Translations under genes and position numbers: made by a program
Part shown: piece after piece, positions 48,528 to 60,530 of the stretch
Numbering within the stretch: position 1 is the stretch's first letter
How the letters are laid out: each line of letters opens with the position of its first letter
Source of the DNA: Piliocolobus tephrosceles
Taxonomy: Eukaryota; Chordata; Mammalia; Primates; Cercopithecidae
Reading direction: 5' to 3'
Length of the DNA stretch: 64,000 bases
NCBI RefSeq assembly: GCF_002776525.5
Contig: NC_045436.1
Coordinates: 7,107,918-7,171,917 of the forward strand
The notes under the pieces: model-generated
What the model saw: the letters and a program-made list of their open reading frames with translations, nothing else
Databases searched by the model: none
Told to the model about the DNA's origin: nothing

Positions 48528-49112
48528 AAAACAATGAGGCAGGAGGACTGCTTGAGCCTAGGAGTTCAAGACCAGCCTGGGCAATACAGTGAGATCTCAT
48601 CTTTACTAAATTAATTAATTAATTTATTTATTTATTTATTTATTTTTAGATGGAGTCTCGCTCTGTCACCCAGGCTGGAGTGCAGTGGTGCAATCTCGGC
48701 TCACTGCAAACTCCGCCTTCCAGGTTTGTGCCATTCTCCTGCCTCAGCCTCCCGAGTAGCTGGGACTAGAGGCGTCCGCCACTACGCCTGGCTAATTTTT
48801 TGTGTTTTTAGTAGATATGAGGTTTCACCTTGTTAGCCAGGATGGTCTCGATCTCCTGACCTCAGGTGATCCACCCGCCTTAGCCTCCCAAAGCGCTGGG
48901 ATTACAGGCATGGTAACATTTTCTTAAAAAATCAGCCTAGCATGGTGCCATGCACCTGTAGCCCCAGCTACTCAGGAGGCTGAGGCAGGAGGAATGCTTA
49001 AGCCCAGAAGTTTGAGGCTGCAGTGAGCTGTGATTGCACCACTATACTGCAGCCTGGGCAACAGAGCAAGACACTGTCTCAAAAATCAGTCAATCAATCA
49101 AAAAATAAAATC
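48528..49112 (+). mobile_element. AluJ interrupted by a younger Alu
   Basis: The left piece (48533-48610, GAGGCAGGAGGACTGCTTGA to TCATCTTTACTAAATTAATT) and the right piece (48930-49112, AAAAATCAGCCTAGCATGGT to a (CAAT)n tail) join into one J-type Alu. The intervening 48611-48915 is a reverse-strand Alu. Confidence 0.88.
48611..48915 (-). mobile_element. AluY nested in an AluJ
   Basis: Reverse-strand dimer. Its tail is (ATTA)n/(ATTT)n at about 48606-48647, and it ends near GGGATTACAGGCATGG, short of the usual GAGCCACC...GGCC terminus. Confidence 0.9.
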
Positions 49113-50378
49113 ACCAGACTTCAATATTTTCAGATCATTTTCTAGTATGTAAGTAAAGAAAGAATTAGTAAAGATTGTTTAAACTGATGTATTTGGAAAC
49201 TACTTACAAACAAATGGTGTCACTTTGTGCAGACTGGTAAAATTAGGTCTCAGAATAGGTATGTGAAAATAGACACGTAAAAATCTCTTAGACATTACTA
49301 TGATCTGTGTCAGCATATTTTCTACAGCAGAGAATATTTGATCTCAGATTTGGTAGAACTCTGTTAGTTTTGGGGTTCAGAAAGGATACCCTCTTTCTAA
49401 GGGCAACAATGGCTCTTTCATTGCACTGTATGAAACGCTGCCAAAGTGTATATTGTGATTAATGTGTCTTTAAGCCCAAGGACTTCTTTTTACCCGTTCT
49501 CAAGGTCCAACATAATGGTTACTTTGTGTTTAGAATTCTACAAATATTTAACGAAGGAACGGAATACTGAAATGCAGCTACATGGAGAACAGACACTGAC
49601 TTTCCGCACAAGGAAATTATCATCACCTAATTCTCTATAAAGCACACATTTTTGTGTGTCATTAGTCTCTCCCCATCCTGTGACTCTGCCAAGTCATATA
49701 GCTTTGGGAATATGCTTCTCACACATAAAAAATTCTGCAAAAATTACTACCAAAAACATATGGTTTTGACCTGGCATCCACATGAGGTTTGTAGAATAAA
49801 GGCAGAAATTTTCTTTACTTCTCAGACCATATTTGGGAATGAAAAAAAGTGAACCTGTGAGAATATTCCCCATTGTATTCTGCAATAAAGCAGCCGCCGC
49901 CGCGGCTTCTTTTAACACAGAGCACACCTTTTGTTCTGATGTTTCTAATGATGCCCTGCATGGAGCCTGCCTCCAGTTCCTCAGCCATTTGTGCCACTGT
50001 TTTCACTCTGGTGATGAGCTAGAGACACACTTGAAGAGAGACTATCAGAGACTGAGACGAGGAAAATCAATTTCAAAGCCCAAAAGACAGCTGGTGCAGA
50101 AGGTCACTGAACACTAACAGCTGCTTTGTGGCTCTGGAATCTTGAGGGGGATTCTATTTAACAACAACAACAACAAGACACGAACGGTGGAGCTGCATTG
50201 CGTCATTAACTTGTAATGCTATGTAGAAGCTAAAACATAAATAGAAAGGATGACTCTATGTTAAGCACAATTAATAGTTGCTCTTAGGTCTTCTTAAGTT
50301 GAAAGGTTTGTTTCTTTGTTGATCTAGCTTTAGAGTAATCTTTTGATGTTAGCTTCTACCTCTAATCTAGCTTCTAAT

Positions 50379-50679
50379 TTTTGTTTTTGTTTTTGAGATG
50401 GAGTCTTGCTCTGTCGCCAGGCTGGAGTGCAGCAGTGTTATCTTGGCTCACTGCAACCTCCGCCTCCCAGGTTCAAGCGATTTTCCTGCCTCAGCCTCCC
50501 GAGTAGCTGGGATTACAGGTGCGTGCCACCATGCCAAGCTAATTTTTTTTTTTGTATTTTTAGTAGAGACAGGGTTTCACCGTGTTGGCCAGGATGGTCT
50601 TGATCTCCTGACCTCGTGATCTGCTTGCCTCGGCCTCCCTAAGTGCTGGGATTACAGGTGTGAGCCACTGCACCCGGCC
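50379..50679 (-). mobile_element. AluS
   Basis: Reverse-strand dimer with a (TTTTTG)n tail, GATGGAGTCTTGCTCTGTCG to CACTGCACCCGGCC. It marks the edge of the repeat-poor tract that follows. Confidence 0.94.
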
Positions 50680-50779
50680 TTCTAGCTCCTATTTTTAACC
50701 CATTCCATGATGTATACCTCTATGGGTCATGTTGCAAATTTAAAATTAGTAAAGACAAGGACTGAATTTCGTTATCTTT

Positions 50780-50818
50780 TTTGCTGTCCCCGTCATCTGT
50801 TTTGCTGTCCCCATCTCT
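50780..50818. repeat. Imperfect tandem repeat, 21-bp period
   Basis: TTTGCTGTCCCCGTCATCTG is followed by TTTGCTGTCCCCATCTCTG, two units with small differences. Confidence 0.8.
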
Positions 50819-53032
50819 GCCTTCTAGGTTACTGTTTAGTAACTGTCTTTTAAGTCTCTCTAACTGCCAGACTTTGGGTAATTTTTAATTACTCTTCTTT
50901 CCTGCTCCCCAACTCCCACCCCTGAGTAGTCAATCTGTCGGGGGATCCTGCAGTCTTTCCTTTATAGCATTTCTTTCTTTTCTTTTTCTTTTTTGCTGAG
51001 TAGAGTTCTGTGTTCTTAAACCTCAACTTCTTTTAATCTGCTTTGCAGAGGCAAAGAAGAGGCAAAAATAACATTTCATTTCAAATTTTCTTTTACCCTC
51101 AAATGAAACATCATGTTTTAAATTTTGGACCCGCACAGTATATCGAATCACCTCTATTTGTCCAGTCAAAACTGTCTCCTATCTCAGCCACTTACAATTG
51201 CTTCTCATAGTTTGTTTTGCTTTTTTTCTTTTTTAACCTCATCTCTTAGCAGGCATGCTTTGTTCCTTAGTAGCTGTTCACTTGATTGATTTTGTCTTTC
51301 AAAGTAATAACCATACAACTTACCATCATAAGATTTTTAGTGGCAAGATAATCAGATTATCAAGGAAATTTAAAGGTACTTTTCTATATCACATGTAATA
51401 TTAATATATCAAAGCTCATTTTAGAAGATGCTAACAAAATTAAGTAAGTCATAATACATAATTAAATTGAAAGTTTATAGGAGTCACTAGGAAAAATGTG
51501 TTAATACTGGTCTTTTGTTCAGGGGATTAATATAATCATTTTTTCTCTAATATCAAGAATACAGCTTAATAAATTAGAAATTATAGGGACCCAATTGAAA
51601 AACATCCCTGGAAAATGTGTTATAGCATTATTCAAAGTGGTCTGAGTCATTTCCTCAATAGGAGATTAGAATAGAAAATAAAAATCAAAAAGAAAGTGTG
51701 TAACTACTAAATGAAATAAATTCTAATTAGATTAACTTAATAAGTGGTTATCTTCACAGAAAATAGTTTGTTTTCTTCAATGTTTTATATAGTGTTAAAA
51801 ACAGTTTTGGAGATTAACAAACAAAGCAAATAATTAAGATAAAGAGAGTGTAGTAATTAGCGCTCAGCTTCTGTCCCTGAGGCACTGCTGAAACTTTTAT
51901 TAGTGACATACAGACACCTGGAAAAATACTTGTGTTGTATAGTAACATCTACTATATCATATAGAGAGAACGGCACTACTGCATAGGAAATGTTGATGCT
52001 TTCTTTCTCTTATATTCTTTCTTGGACAAAGAATTATTTACATTAAACTAAATGTGACCTGATTAAATAAAATCCCTTGATGTCCTGCTTTCTACTGACA
52101 CATGTAGGTAAATCAATACAAAGTAATCTAAAATATAGATTGCTTTCTTCAAATTAGATGTTTTGATTTCAAAGACAATGTGTCAATAAGAAAGACTGGT
52201 TATGTTTGGCCAAATTTGCAACCTTTTCAATATCCAAAAGTTCTCACTTAAGAGCTGAGGAAATTTTAAGGTATAGGTTCCTCTTCCTTCCGGCAAAATA
52301 CAACTTTCTGGATTTAAGAGGCATATTAAAAGGTCTCACAAGATTTCCTCAACATCAAACGACTTTTCCAAAATGACATTTTCAGATCTAAAGCAAATGA
52401 ATCCCACACTTGTGTATTAAATTTACCTGGAAATATATGAAGGCTAAAATTAACTACTGAGTTCAAAATGGTTTTAGTCACTTGATGGTATCAAGACAAT
52501 GGACAGTTTGCCTAGAGTTCATTTTAAGATAAGATGCTTTAAAAGTACTGTTAAAATATATAACTCTTAATTGTTAGTGTGTGTTACCTTCCACAGTGCC
52601 TACTATTACTCATTTGGTTCCTTGTGGTCTCTAATTGGGCATTTATTAAATATCACAGAAAGTAAGTCAGTCCAAAATATTTGTCAGTATGTATTTGAAA
52701 CAAAGAATGTATCTGAAACATGATATTAACTATTACCTATGCATTGTGAATGCTTAAAACCTGTTTTTATCATAATGTTTAGGATTTTCACTATCAAATT
52801 CTGAATTTTAAGTTTCAAAGCCAACTGGATTATCTGTTAAATGTATATTTAGCAATGTGTCCAAAACTAATTAAAAGGCTGAAAAAAATAGTTTATTTAA
52901 ATAATGTGCTTTAGAGAATGATGAAAGGAATAGGAAATTTCTGGCAGCTATTAAACAGAAAAGTAAAGAAAAAGCCCCTATAGAAAATTACCCATTCTTA
53001 TTCAAGGCTGGGTTCCTGTTTGTTTTCCTTAC

Positions 53033-53216
53033 CTTTTGGCAGTGGATTCTCAACAGACATCCAGTGATATCTAGCACAATTATTCACTCTGCTCAAATGC
53101 CCAGCTATTTGGAAATAATTCTCCATCAGCCGAGGATGCTGGCCCTCAGAAGCTCTGTAAGATTCCTGAACTGAAAGACTGCAGAGGCTGCTGGAGAAGC
53201 CCACCCACACTAGTGT
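53033..53216 (-). other. Possible alternative TENM3 5' exon (exon-like segment)
   Basis: On the minus strand a strong donor, CAAAAG|GTAAGG, lies at 53033/53032. An acceptor-like GCTTCTGCAG lies just before 53216, with other CAG options nearby (for example before 53190). The segment has exon-like composition and lies in a 6.5-kb tract almost free of interspersed repeats. It keeps an open frame of 70 codons, but that frame does not match the phase of the TENM3 exon at 41427. In the frame that does match, a TGA stands five codons before the donor. If spliced to 41427 it would therefore be untranslated leader, and the first usable start would be the ATG at 41360. It could equally be a chance splice-like motif. 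Confidence 0.3.
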
Positions 53217-53384
53217 CTGCAGAAGCTCGCAAAAGGTATTCTGCAGTTACCTATCTTTTACATGAAAACAGTTCAACAAGAATGATACGGAAGCGCCGGT
53301 TTCGGTAGGGCTTGTGAACCGTGGTGGTAAAGGGTCAGAACACCAAGAGAAGCAGAAATGCAACTGAGAGACCACCGAATACAT

Positions 53385-53520
53385 TAAAGCGGCGGGTTTC
53401 ACACTTCAGCTTACATCAGAGTAACCTGGGGGGGCTTATTAAAACAGTAGGTCTGGGGTGAGACCCCAGCAACTGATGGTGCTGCTTCAGGAACCACACT
53501 CTGAGAATCACTGCAGTAAG
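53385..53520 (+). mobile_element. MER5A-like hAT-Charlie fragment
   Basis: ATCAGAGTAACCTGGGGGGG, GGGGTGAGACCCCAGCAACT and CTCTGAGAATCACTGC follow the MER5A layout (cacctgg ... ccacccc ... gagaaccactg), with an internal deletion. It lies just 5' of the exon-like segment in the sense of TENM3. Confidence 0.65.
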
Positions 53521-56500
53521 GTATTAGCATATTAGTTTCCTAGCTTAAGTTTAACTTCAAGTCCTCCTTCAAGATTGTATAACGAATCAGAAAATCAATT
53601 CAAGACTCCTGCTTAGAAAGTCACTGCTGGTAGCTTACTTCGAGTAGTCAATTTAGAACAAATGAATTATACAAGGCTCAATCCATTGGATCTGAGTCAA
53701 ATGGCTTAAACATTTTTCCATTGCTTTATGCCATCCCGCTCTTTTTTTTACTTTCAACATCCCCCTTTTTTTATTCTTCCCTTTCAATTTCAACTATTAG
53801 TTAAGTTTTCCCTAATCAGTTCCCTTACCCTTTCTAACGTCATTGCTACTTTTAAGGAGCTACCATGTGTACTGGCCTTTACTTCATCTCCAAATGAGAT
53901 ACCAGCATCTATTTCCTTTTGGGTCTTCTTTATGTTCCATATACCTACATTTCCATTTGCTTTAAAACCACTCATCAGCACTCATCTTATTTCACAAGTA
54001 CCTTGGTTAAGGGGTTCTCTTTCCTTTTCTCTTGGAACTCAATACTTGGATTTCCGAGCCACATGTAAGTCCAGTTGATACTTTACCTTGGGCATTTACG
54101 ACTTCCCAAAATGTTTCACTAATTTCTTCACAGAGAGAGTACTATTTGTCTACTTTCAATCTTTCTGGCGGGGGTGGTTTTTATATATTCTTTTTTCCTC
54201 TAAGAACCTTGTTTCAACGTATTACCTGAATGAAAATTTCTATTAAAAAAAAGCTACTTCTAATCATTCTCTTTACCTACTACCAGAGAGTCTTCCGAAA
54301 AACTCAATTCTAAATATTTAAATGTAATGTGTAAGCGCACACACACACACAAATAAATATAATCTCTTTTTACTTTATGTATCTGCTATTTTGAGAAGAA
54401 AAAGAAATATATATATAATTTTTTTTTTTTCCTGAGAAACATGCCTTTTCCCTAACTCTTCCTCTTGGAAACTGCTGAGGACAAAGTAGTGACAATTAAG
54501 ATAAAGCTTCCCAGTGCTGGCTGCAGTGGATGTCCCACCATACCCTCAAAAAGGCTGCAGCAATGGTAGCCTCAGGTCTACGAAACAACGTGAAGAAACT
54601 GAATTCTTACTGAGGTTGGAGGGAGCAAAAAAAACAGTGTAATTGAAAAAAATACTCCACATTGAATTCTTATCGTTAGAGTTAAAGAGAAAGTGTTTTC
54701 TTTCAACCTTTAGAAATAATTTTAAAACATGCTTTCAGGAGTGTGTGCAGGAGAACTTACAGAGTCATTAACTGGTATGAGGAAAGTAAAAAGTATTAGG
54801 AGGACTAGTTTTTTCATTAACTTTTTCAGTGACCACTGGCAGTAGCTTTATACTTGACAACAAAGCTGTAACTAAAAATAAAAATGAGGAAATGGGGTCT
54901 AAAAAAATAAAAAGGCTTGTCTCAAGGCTTGATGACAAAGATGACACAGCTAAGAAATAATTAATAATAAAACATACTCATAGTAAGTCAGTAATAAACT
55001 AAAATTCATTATTTTTCCTTGAATTTTGATCACTGGATTTCTTCTAACTTTTAAAAAGGATGATTCTAGGAAAGGCACATAAGTAAATGTCTATGTGTGT
55101 GTGAATTTTCTAAAAATTGGCCATTTTGTTTAAAATGGATTGTTTCTAATATAAAGTCATTAATACTATAAATTTAACGATAAATGTCTTATAGGAAGTA
55201 ATATACTATGCATACTATGCAATTACAAAAAGAAAATATTTTAGATTCCCACTAAAGTGCCTCTTCTATTATTACCAAAATTAATTCTGGTATGCATTTT
55301 AAAAATAAACACTTTAAATAAGAAAATAAGCAACCAACATTACAATGTAAACCATGTATTTTGATGTGAAAACAAAAGAACAAATATGTAATGATTCTAG
55401 CTGTGACCCAGTGAGTTAGTGAGACAGATAAACTACTTCTTCATGCTGATAGTATGTTGTGGTCTCAAATCTATTACACTTTTGAATTGATGTGCTATTA
55501 TCTTTGGAAAACTTTCACACTAGGAGGTGATCCCTGCAAGAAAAATGCCTTAAATGCAAAGCTTATAAACAAGATACATTTCACTGCTGCTACCTGAATT
55601 AATATGACCTATTAGTAATTGCACAAAATATGCTTTCAGACAAAAACTGGTTTTACTATTTTACATAAAAATGTGCAATATGAATATATTAGTAATTATA
55701 CATTTTGGCAATTACCTTTGTATCCATTTATAATTATAATGAATATGACAACATGTTCACAGTAAGTATAGTATTATGCGTGTTAACCAAGCTCTGAAAA
55801 TCGGGAGCTAAAATTCTAGAGAGTGTTAAGCAGACTGGGGGAAATATATTTTTGTGAGTTCTTTACTATCTTTACTTACTTCGCATAGTCTTAAGTAAAC
55901 AGGAGAGTTATATAAAATTTAAATATAACCACAGCTATATAAAATGTATAGGCCTACAATATGGAGCAAAATGTTTCCATTATGACTTATTTTAACTTAG
56001 ACATGTCTGCAACCAAGTACTAAATCACATTACAGGTTTTGTTTGGGAATGTTAAGAACTGAACAACAGGACTAAATATACAAAAAAGTTTTTTTAGTCA
56101 TTATTAAGACTAAAATAGCTTGACAGTCTTTGTTTCACATTTTGGTTACTTTAATGAAGTATCCATGTCATCAAGTGTACAAATCTGTATGATAGTCTTA
56201 CATGTTTTAATATATCAATTACACCTACTGTTGGCAGTTATTACACACTAAATATATTAAAATTTATATGGAAATGAAAAAGACCATGTTTAAATTCCTA
56301 TGTGCTATTTGGACAAGACTTCATCTATTTAATTATTAATTCATTTAATTATTGACGGCTATCTTTGCTTAAAATTGTTCACTAAAGTTCTTTCTATAAA
56401 TACAAGAAAGGAAGTGTAAGCTAGATCAAGAGAATAATTTCAGGGATAGACGTAAGTTTATGAAGAATACAAGAATTTCCGGTGGTAAGAGTTGTTGATG

Positions 56501-56682
56501 GCATTCTAGTAAGTCACTAATCTGATGCGTATGTGACAGTGAACAAGAAATGGATGACAAAACAAAACAAGACAGAAAACAATCAGTTCGAAGAGTGAAA
56601 AGGGTTTCAGTGAAGCTTTCTGAACATCTATTTGCCATGTGCCAAGAAAATGTTATCAAACTTTAACTTCACAAAATTCCCA

Positions 56683-56752
56683 GAGTGTGTGTGTGTGTGT
56701 GTGTGTGTACTGTGTGTGTACTCTGTGTGTGTGTGTGTCTGTATATGTGTAT
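56683..56752. repeat. Compound (GT)n microsatellite
   Basis: GT tracts broken by TACT, TACTC and CTGTATAT steps. It is probably polymorphic. Confidence 0.93.
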
Positions 56753-56764
56753 TATAAAATCTGC

Positions 56765-56860
56765 TTTTAAAGAAGAGGAAACTGAGACTTACTGAAATTG
56801 TCAAAGGTTAGAAGGAGCAGGCAAAGCCAAGTCTTTCTGGCCTCCAAATTTATGCAGTCT
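56765..56860 (+). repeat. MIR fragment
   Basis: AGAAGAGGAAACTGAGACTT with CAAAGCCAAGTCTTTCTGGC. Confidence 0.6.
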
Positions 56861-57166
56861 CTATATCAGGTCTGCATATTAACTCACATGCAAAACGAAC
56901 TAGTGAGATAAGAAGGTATTCAAACTTCTATTTAATTACATATCAAACTTGCATTTTTCTCCTACCTAAAAATAAGAAAGATATTAAGCTTTTATAATAT
57001 TTTATGCACGAATGATAGTGGAACCTATACTCAGTCTTTCTGTTGGAACGGTGTCTAATGCCTGAGGATCCTGAGAGAAGAAGAGGAGCTGACGGTGATG
57101 CTGTTACCTTTTACAAATATAATATTCCACACAATGTTTTGGGATGAGTTATGATGTCATCTTGAA

Positions 57167-57460
57167 TATTTTTTTGAGACCGAGTCTTACTCTGTTGCCT
57201 AGGCTGGAGTGCAGTGGCACAATCTTGGCTCACTGCAATCTCCACCTCCCAAGGTTGAAGTGGTTCCCCTGCCTCAGCCTCCCGAGTAGCTGGGACTACA
57301 GGCACGCGCCACCATGCCTGGCTAATTTTTTGTATTTTGTAGTAGAGACGGGTTTCACTGTGTTGGCCGGGCTGGTCTCAAACTCCTGACCACATGTGAG
57401 CCACCTACCCTGGCCTCCCAAAATGCTGGGAATTCAGGCATGAGCCATCACACCCGGCCT
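57167..57460 (-). mobile_element. AluS
   Basis: Reverse-strand dimer from TTTTTTTGAGACCGAGTCTT to ATCACACCCGGCC, with a small deletion in the left arm. Confidence 0.93.
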
Positions 57461-57722
57461 GAAAATCTTTTTTAACCACATAAAGGTTAACAAGGTATCT
57501 CACAGCAAAATACCCAAAGAGTTTAACCTTAAAAATGAATTAAATATACAAAAAGGAGAAGAGTTCAGTTTTGCTGACCTGTTCTATGATGACAAGTGGC
57601 TGTCAAAAGTCTCTTACCAAGAATATGTTTTTGAAAACATTAATAATCTACCCCTCCAAGTAGAGGAAGTGTTCAAGAATGATAAAGACAGTACACCTTC
57701 TCTATAGAAATTCTTAGTTCTG

Positions 57723-58025
57723 GCCGGGCGCGGTGGCTCAAGTCTGTAATCCCAGCACTTTGGGAGGCCGAGATGGGCGGATCCCAAGGTCAGGAGATCG
57801 AGACCATCCTGGCTAACACGGTGAAACCCCGTCTCTACTAAGAACCATACAAAAAATTAGCCAGGCGTGGTGGCAGGTGCCTGTAGTCCCAGCTACTCAG
57901 GAGGCTGAGGCAGGAGAATGGCGTAAATCCGGGAGGAGGAGCTTGCAGTGAGCTGGGATCCGGTCACTGCACTCCAGCCTGGGTGACAGAGCGAGACTCA
58001 GTCTCAAAAAAAAAAAAAAAAAAAA
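57723..58025 (+). mobile_element. AluY, Old World monkey type
   Basis: GGCCGGGCGCGGTGGCTCAA to an A tail. The perfect target duplication GAAATTCTTAGTTCT is at 57707-57721 and 58026-58040. The 3' half reads GAGCTGGGATCCGGTCACTG. Confidence 0.96.
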
Positions 58026-58624
58026 GAAATTCTTAGTTCTGAGAGAGTGTTTTGAAAATTTACATTTGGAAATGGTCCCATCAATATACGACTTTGCTGC
58101 AAAATAAATGTATGTCATCTAGAGCAATTTCTTATTTTCTAAACTGCTTAAAAGTCTGCTAACTCATATTTTAGTGGGTTTTGTCCTTATTTACTTAAAA
58201 TGTGAAAATGTAATAGCTACTGATTAGCTTGCCAGATGATCAGAGTAGACATCAGAGAAATTAGCCACATTTCAACACAAATGTTTATATAATTGTTAGA
58301 ATTGAAAAATACTTATGGTATGATTAGTATTTAATAAATAAAATTCACTTACATTTAACAACTATAATATATATTAAATAATTAAATACATCATTAAATG
58401 AATTAAGTGGGAATAAAATAAAATTCTGTAAAATTGTTTATTTTAGTTCATTCTTTCAATTTTTAATCTGTGCATGATACCAGGCACAAGATTAGTAAAT
58501 TGCTACATGTGCCTAATTTAAAATTTAATAAATACACATATCTGGGGGTTGAGGTTTTGTTTTTTTCCTGTCAAATGTAATAAAAAATTTTCTGGAGATC
58601 ATTACTAGAAGAAAAGGTAATGAA

Positions 58625-58722
58625 CTTGTATTTGGATACCTGTCATCTAGCTGAGTATTGCCACTAACTAGTCTTGTGACCTCAGGCCACTTACTAAATC
58701 TCAATGGGCCTTAAAAAGAAGG
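58625..58722 (+). repeat. MIR fragment
   Basis: GTATTGCCACTAACTAGTCT with TGTGACCTCAGGCCACTTAC. It is cut by the Alu that follows. Confidence 0.7.
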
Positions 58723-58726
58723 TAAG

Positions 58727-59381
58727 GCCAGATGTGATGGCTCATGCCTACAATCACGGCAATTTAGGATGCTAAGGCGAGAGCAGCACGTGAGCCCAGG
58801 AGTCTGAGACCAGCCTGTTCAATATAACGAGAGACCCTGTCTCTGCAAAAAAATAAAGAATTAGCTGGGCATAGTGACATGCTCCTATGGTCTCAGCTAC
58901 TCAGGAGGCTGAGGCCGGAGGATTGCTTGAGCCCAGGAGGTCAAGGCTGTAGTGAGCTGTGATCATACCACTGCATTCCAGCCTGAGAAACAGAGTAAGG
59001 CCCTGCCTCGAAAACAAAACAAACAAACAAACAAAAACCATTAGTTGGCCATGGTGGCACACACCTATAATCCCAGCTCTTTGGGAGAAAAAAATAGAGA
59101 GACGGTCTCACTTTGTTGCCCAGGCTGGAGGACAATGGTGTGATCACAGCTCATTGCAGCCTGGAGCTCCTGGGCTCAAGTGATCCTCCTGCTTCGGCTT
59201 CCCAAATAGCTAGGACTACAGGCACACACTACCAAACCTGGCTAAATTTTTATATTTTTTGTCAGAGGTGGGGTCTCACCATGTTGCCCAGGGTGACCCT
59301 GAACTCCTGGCCTTAAGTGATCCACCTGCCTCAGCCTCCCAAAGTGCTAGGATTATAGGCATGAGCCACCATACTTGGCCA
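58727..59381. mobile_element. Alu cluster: AluJ (+), fragment (+), Alu (-)
   Basis: A plus-strand AluJ (58727-59038, tail (CAAA)n) is followed by the first 47 bp of another plus-strand Alu (59042-59088). A reverse-strand Alu then runs 59089-59381, ending CACCATACTTGGCC. The head-to-head arrangement could fold back in RNA. Confidence 0.88.
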
Positions 59382-59924
59382 GATTAGATAATCTTTATGA
59401 TTTTAAATTTGCTCTGGAATATAATCTATCTTTCTCAAAAGCAGGCGAAACATCTACAGATCCCTTATAACAAACTTGGGTTTTTCATATTGGTACACTG
59501 TAAGACTAACAAATACTTCCTGAAAAAATGAATGAATGCATTCAGGCTTTATTTTATGAATTATCTCTAACACACCACTATCTCAGAGAATTTCTTTCCC
59601 GTATTATCAGTGTTACGTATTATCACAGTTATTTGGTTTTTGTAACACAAATTCTGTTTTTAAAAATTTACTTCATAGTTTATCTCTGTTAGGAAGTCAA
59701 TTAAGTTGAGGATTTCGTGATTATTCTTACTATCAAAAAATCTGCAAAGGTAAAAAGATACCTAATTGTCACAAAAATTAATTAACATGTAAGTCCTTGG
59801 TAGCTGTCACTGCATTTTAGCAAATCTTTATTTCCTTGGTAGATGTCATTTACCTTTGTAGTTACTAAATGAATTATTTTTCCTTTAAACATGCAGCATA
59901 GGAAAGGCATAAAAAGCAAAGAAA

Positions 59925-60110
59925 CTGAAGCATTAGGTACTTTACATGACATCTTAATGAACCCTTATAAAGTCTTTATGAAGTATTACAATCCCATTTG
60001 ATGGAAACACAAGATAAGAAGGTATAATTACCCCGGCCAAGGCTACACAGCTGGTAGGATGTTGAGATTTTAAGCCAGATCCGCCTGTCCCCAAACCAAC
60101 ACTTCTTCCC
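59925..60110 (+). repeat. MIR
   Basis: ATTAGGTACTTTACATGACA, ACCCCGGCCAAGGCTACACA and TTTTAAGCCAGATCCGCCTG, in consensus order. Confidence 0.8.
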
Positions 60111-60530
60111 ACACATCATGACCAGGCGGTAACAATATTGTATTACTGTGAGATGTAACTGCAACAATTTCCGGTAGCAGTATTTCAAGTGGTTCAGAAT
60201 ATGAAGTGAGATGCTAAGAATGCATGAAGAAGGTTGCAGCAGAATCAGAGGGGTTATCAAATAGAATTGATTAAGCTTAGCTGGTTAATTGCATGTCCAA
60301 GAATTTAATCGTATGTTATAAGAAGAAAGAGTTCTCAGACTGGTGTAATAGAAAACAGACTTTACCTCAGGTTTGAAATTAGTGGAGAAAGAAAGTAGGC
60401 AAAAGCCTGTCAAGGAAAAAATAAAAGAATGCAGAAAAAAAATATGCAATTATCTTTGACAGGGTGTATATTAATTGGTGGTGAAACCAGAGAATGAAAT
60501 TCCAGAGAAAAACAAGAGTTTTAAAATGAA

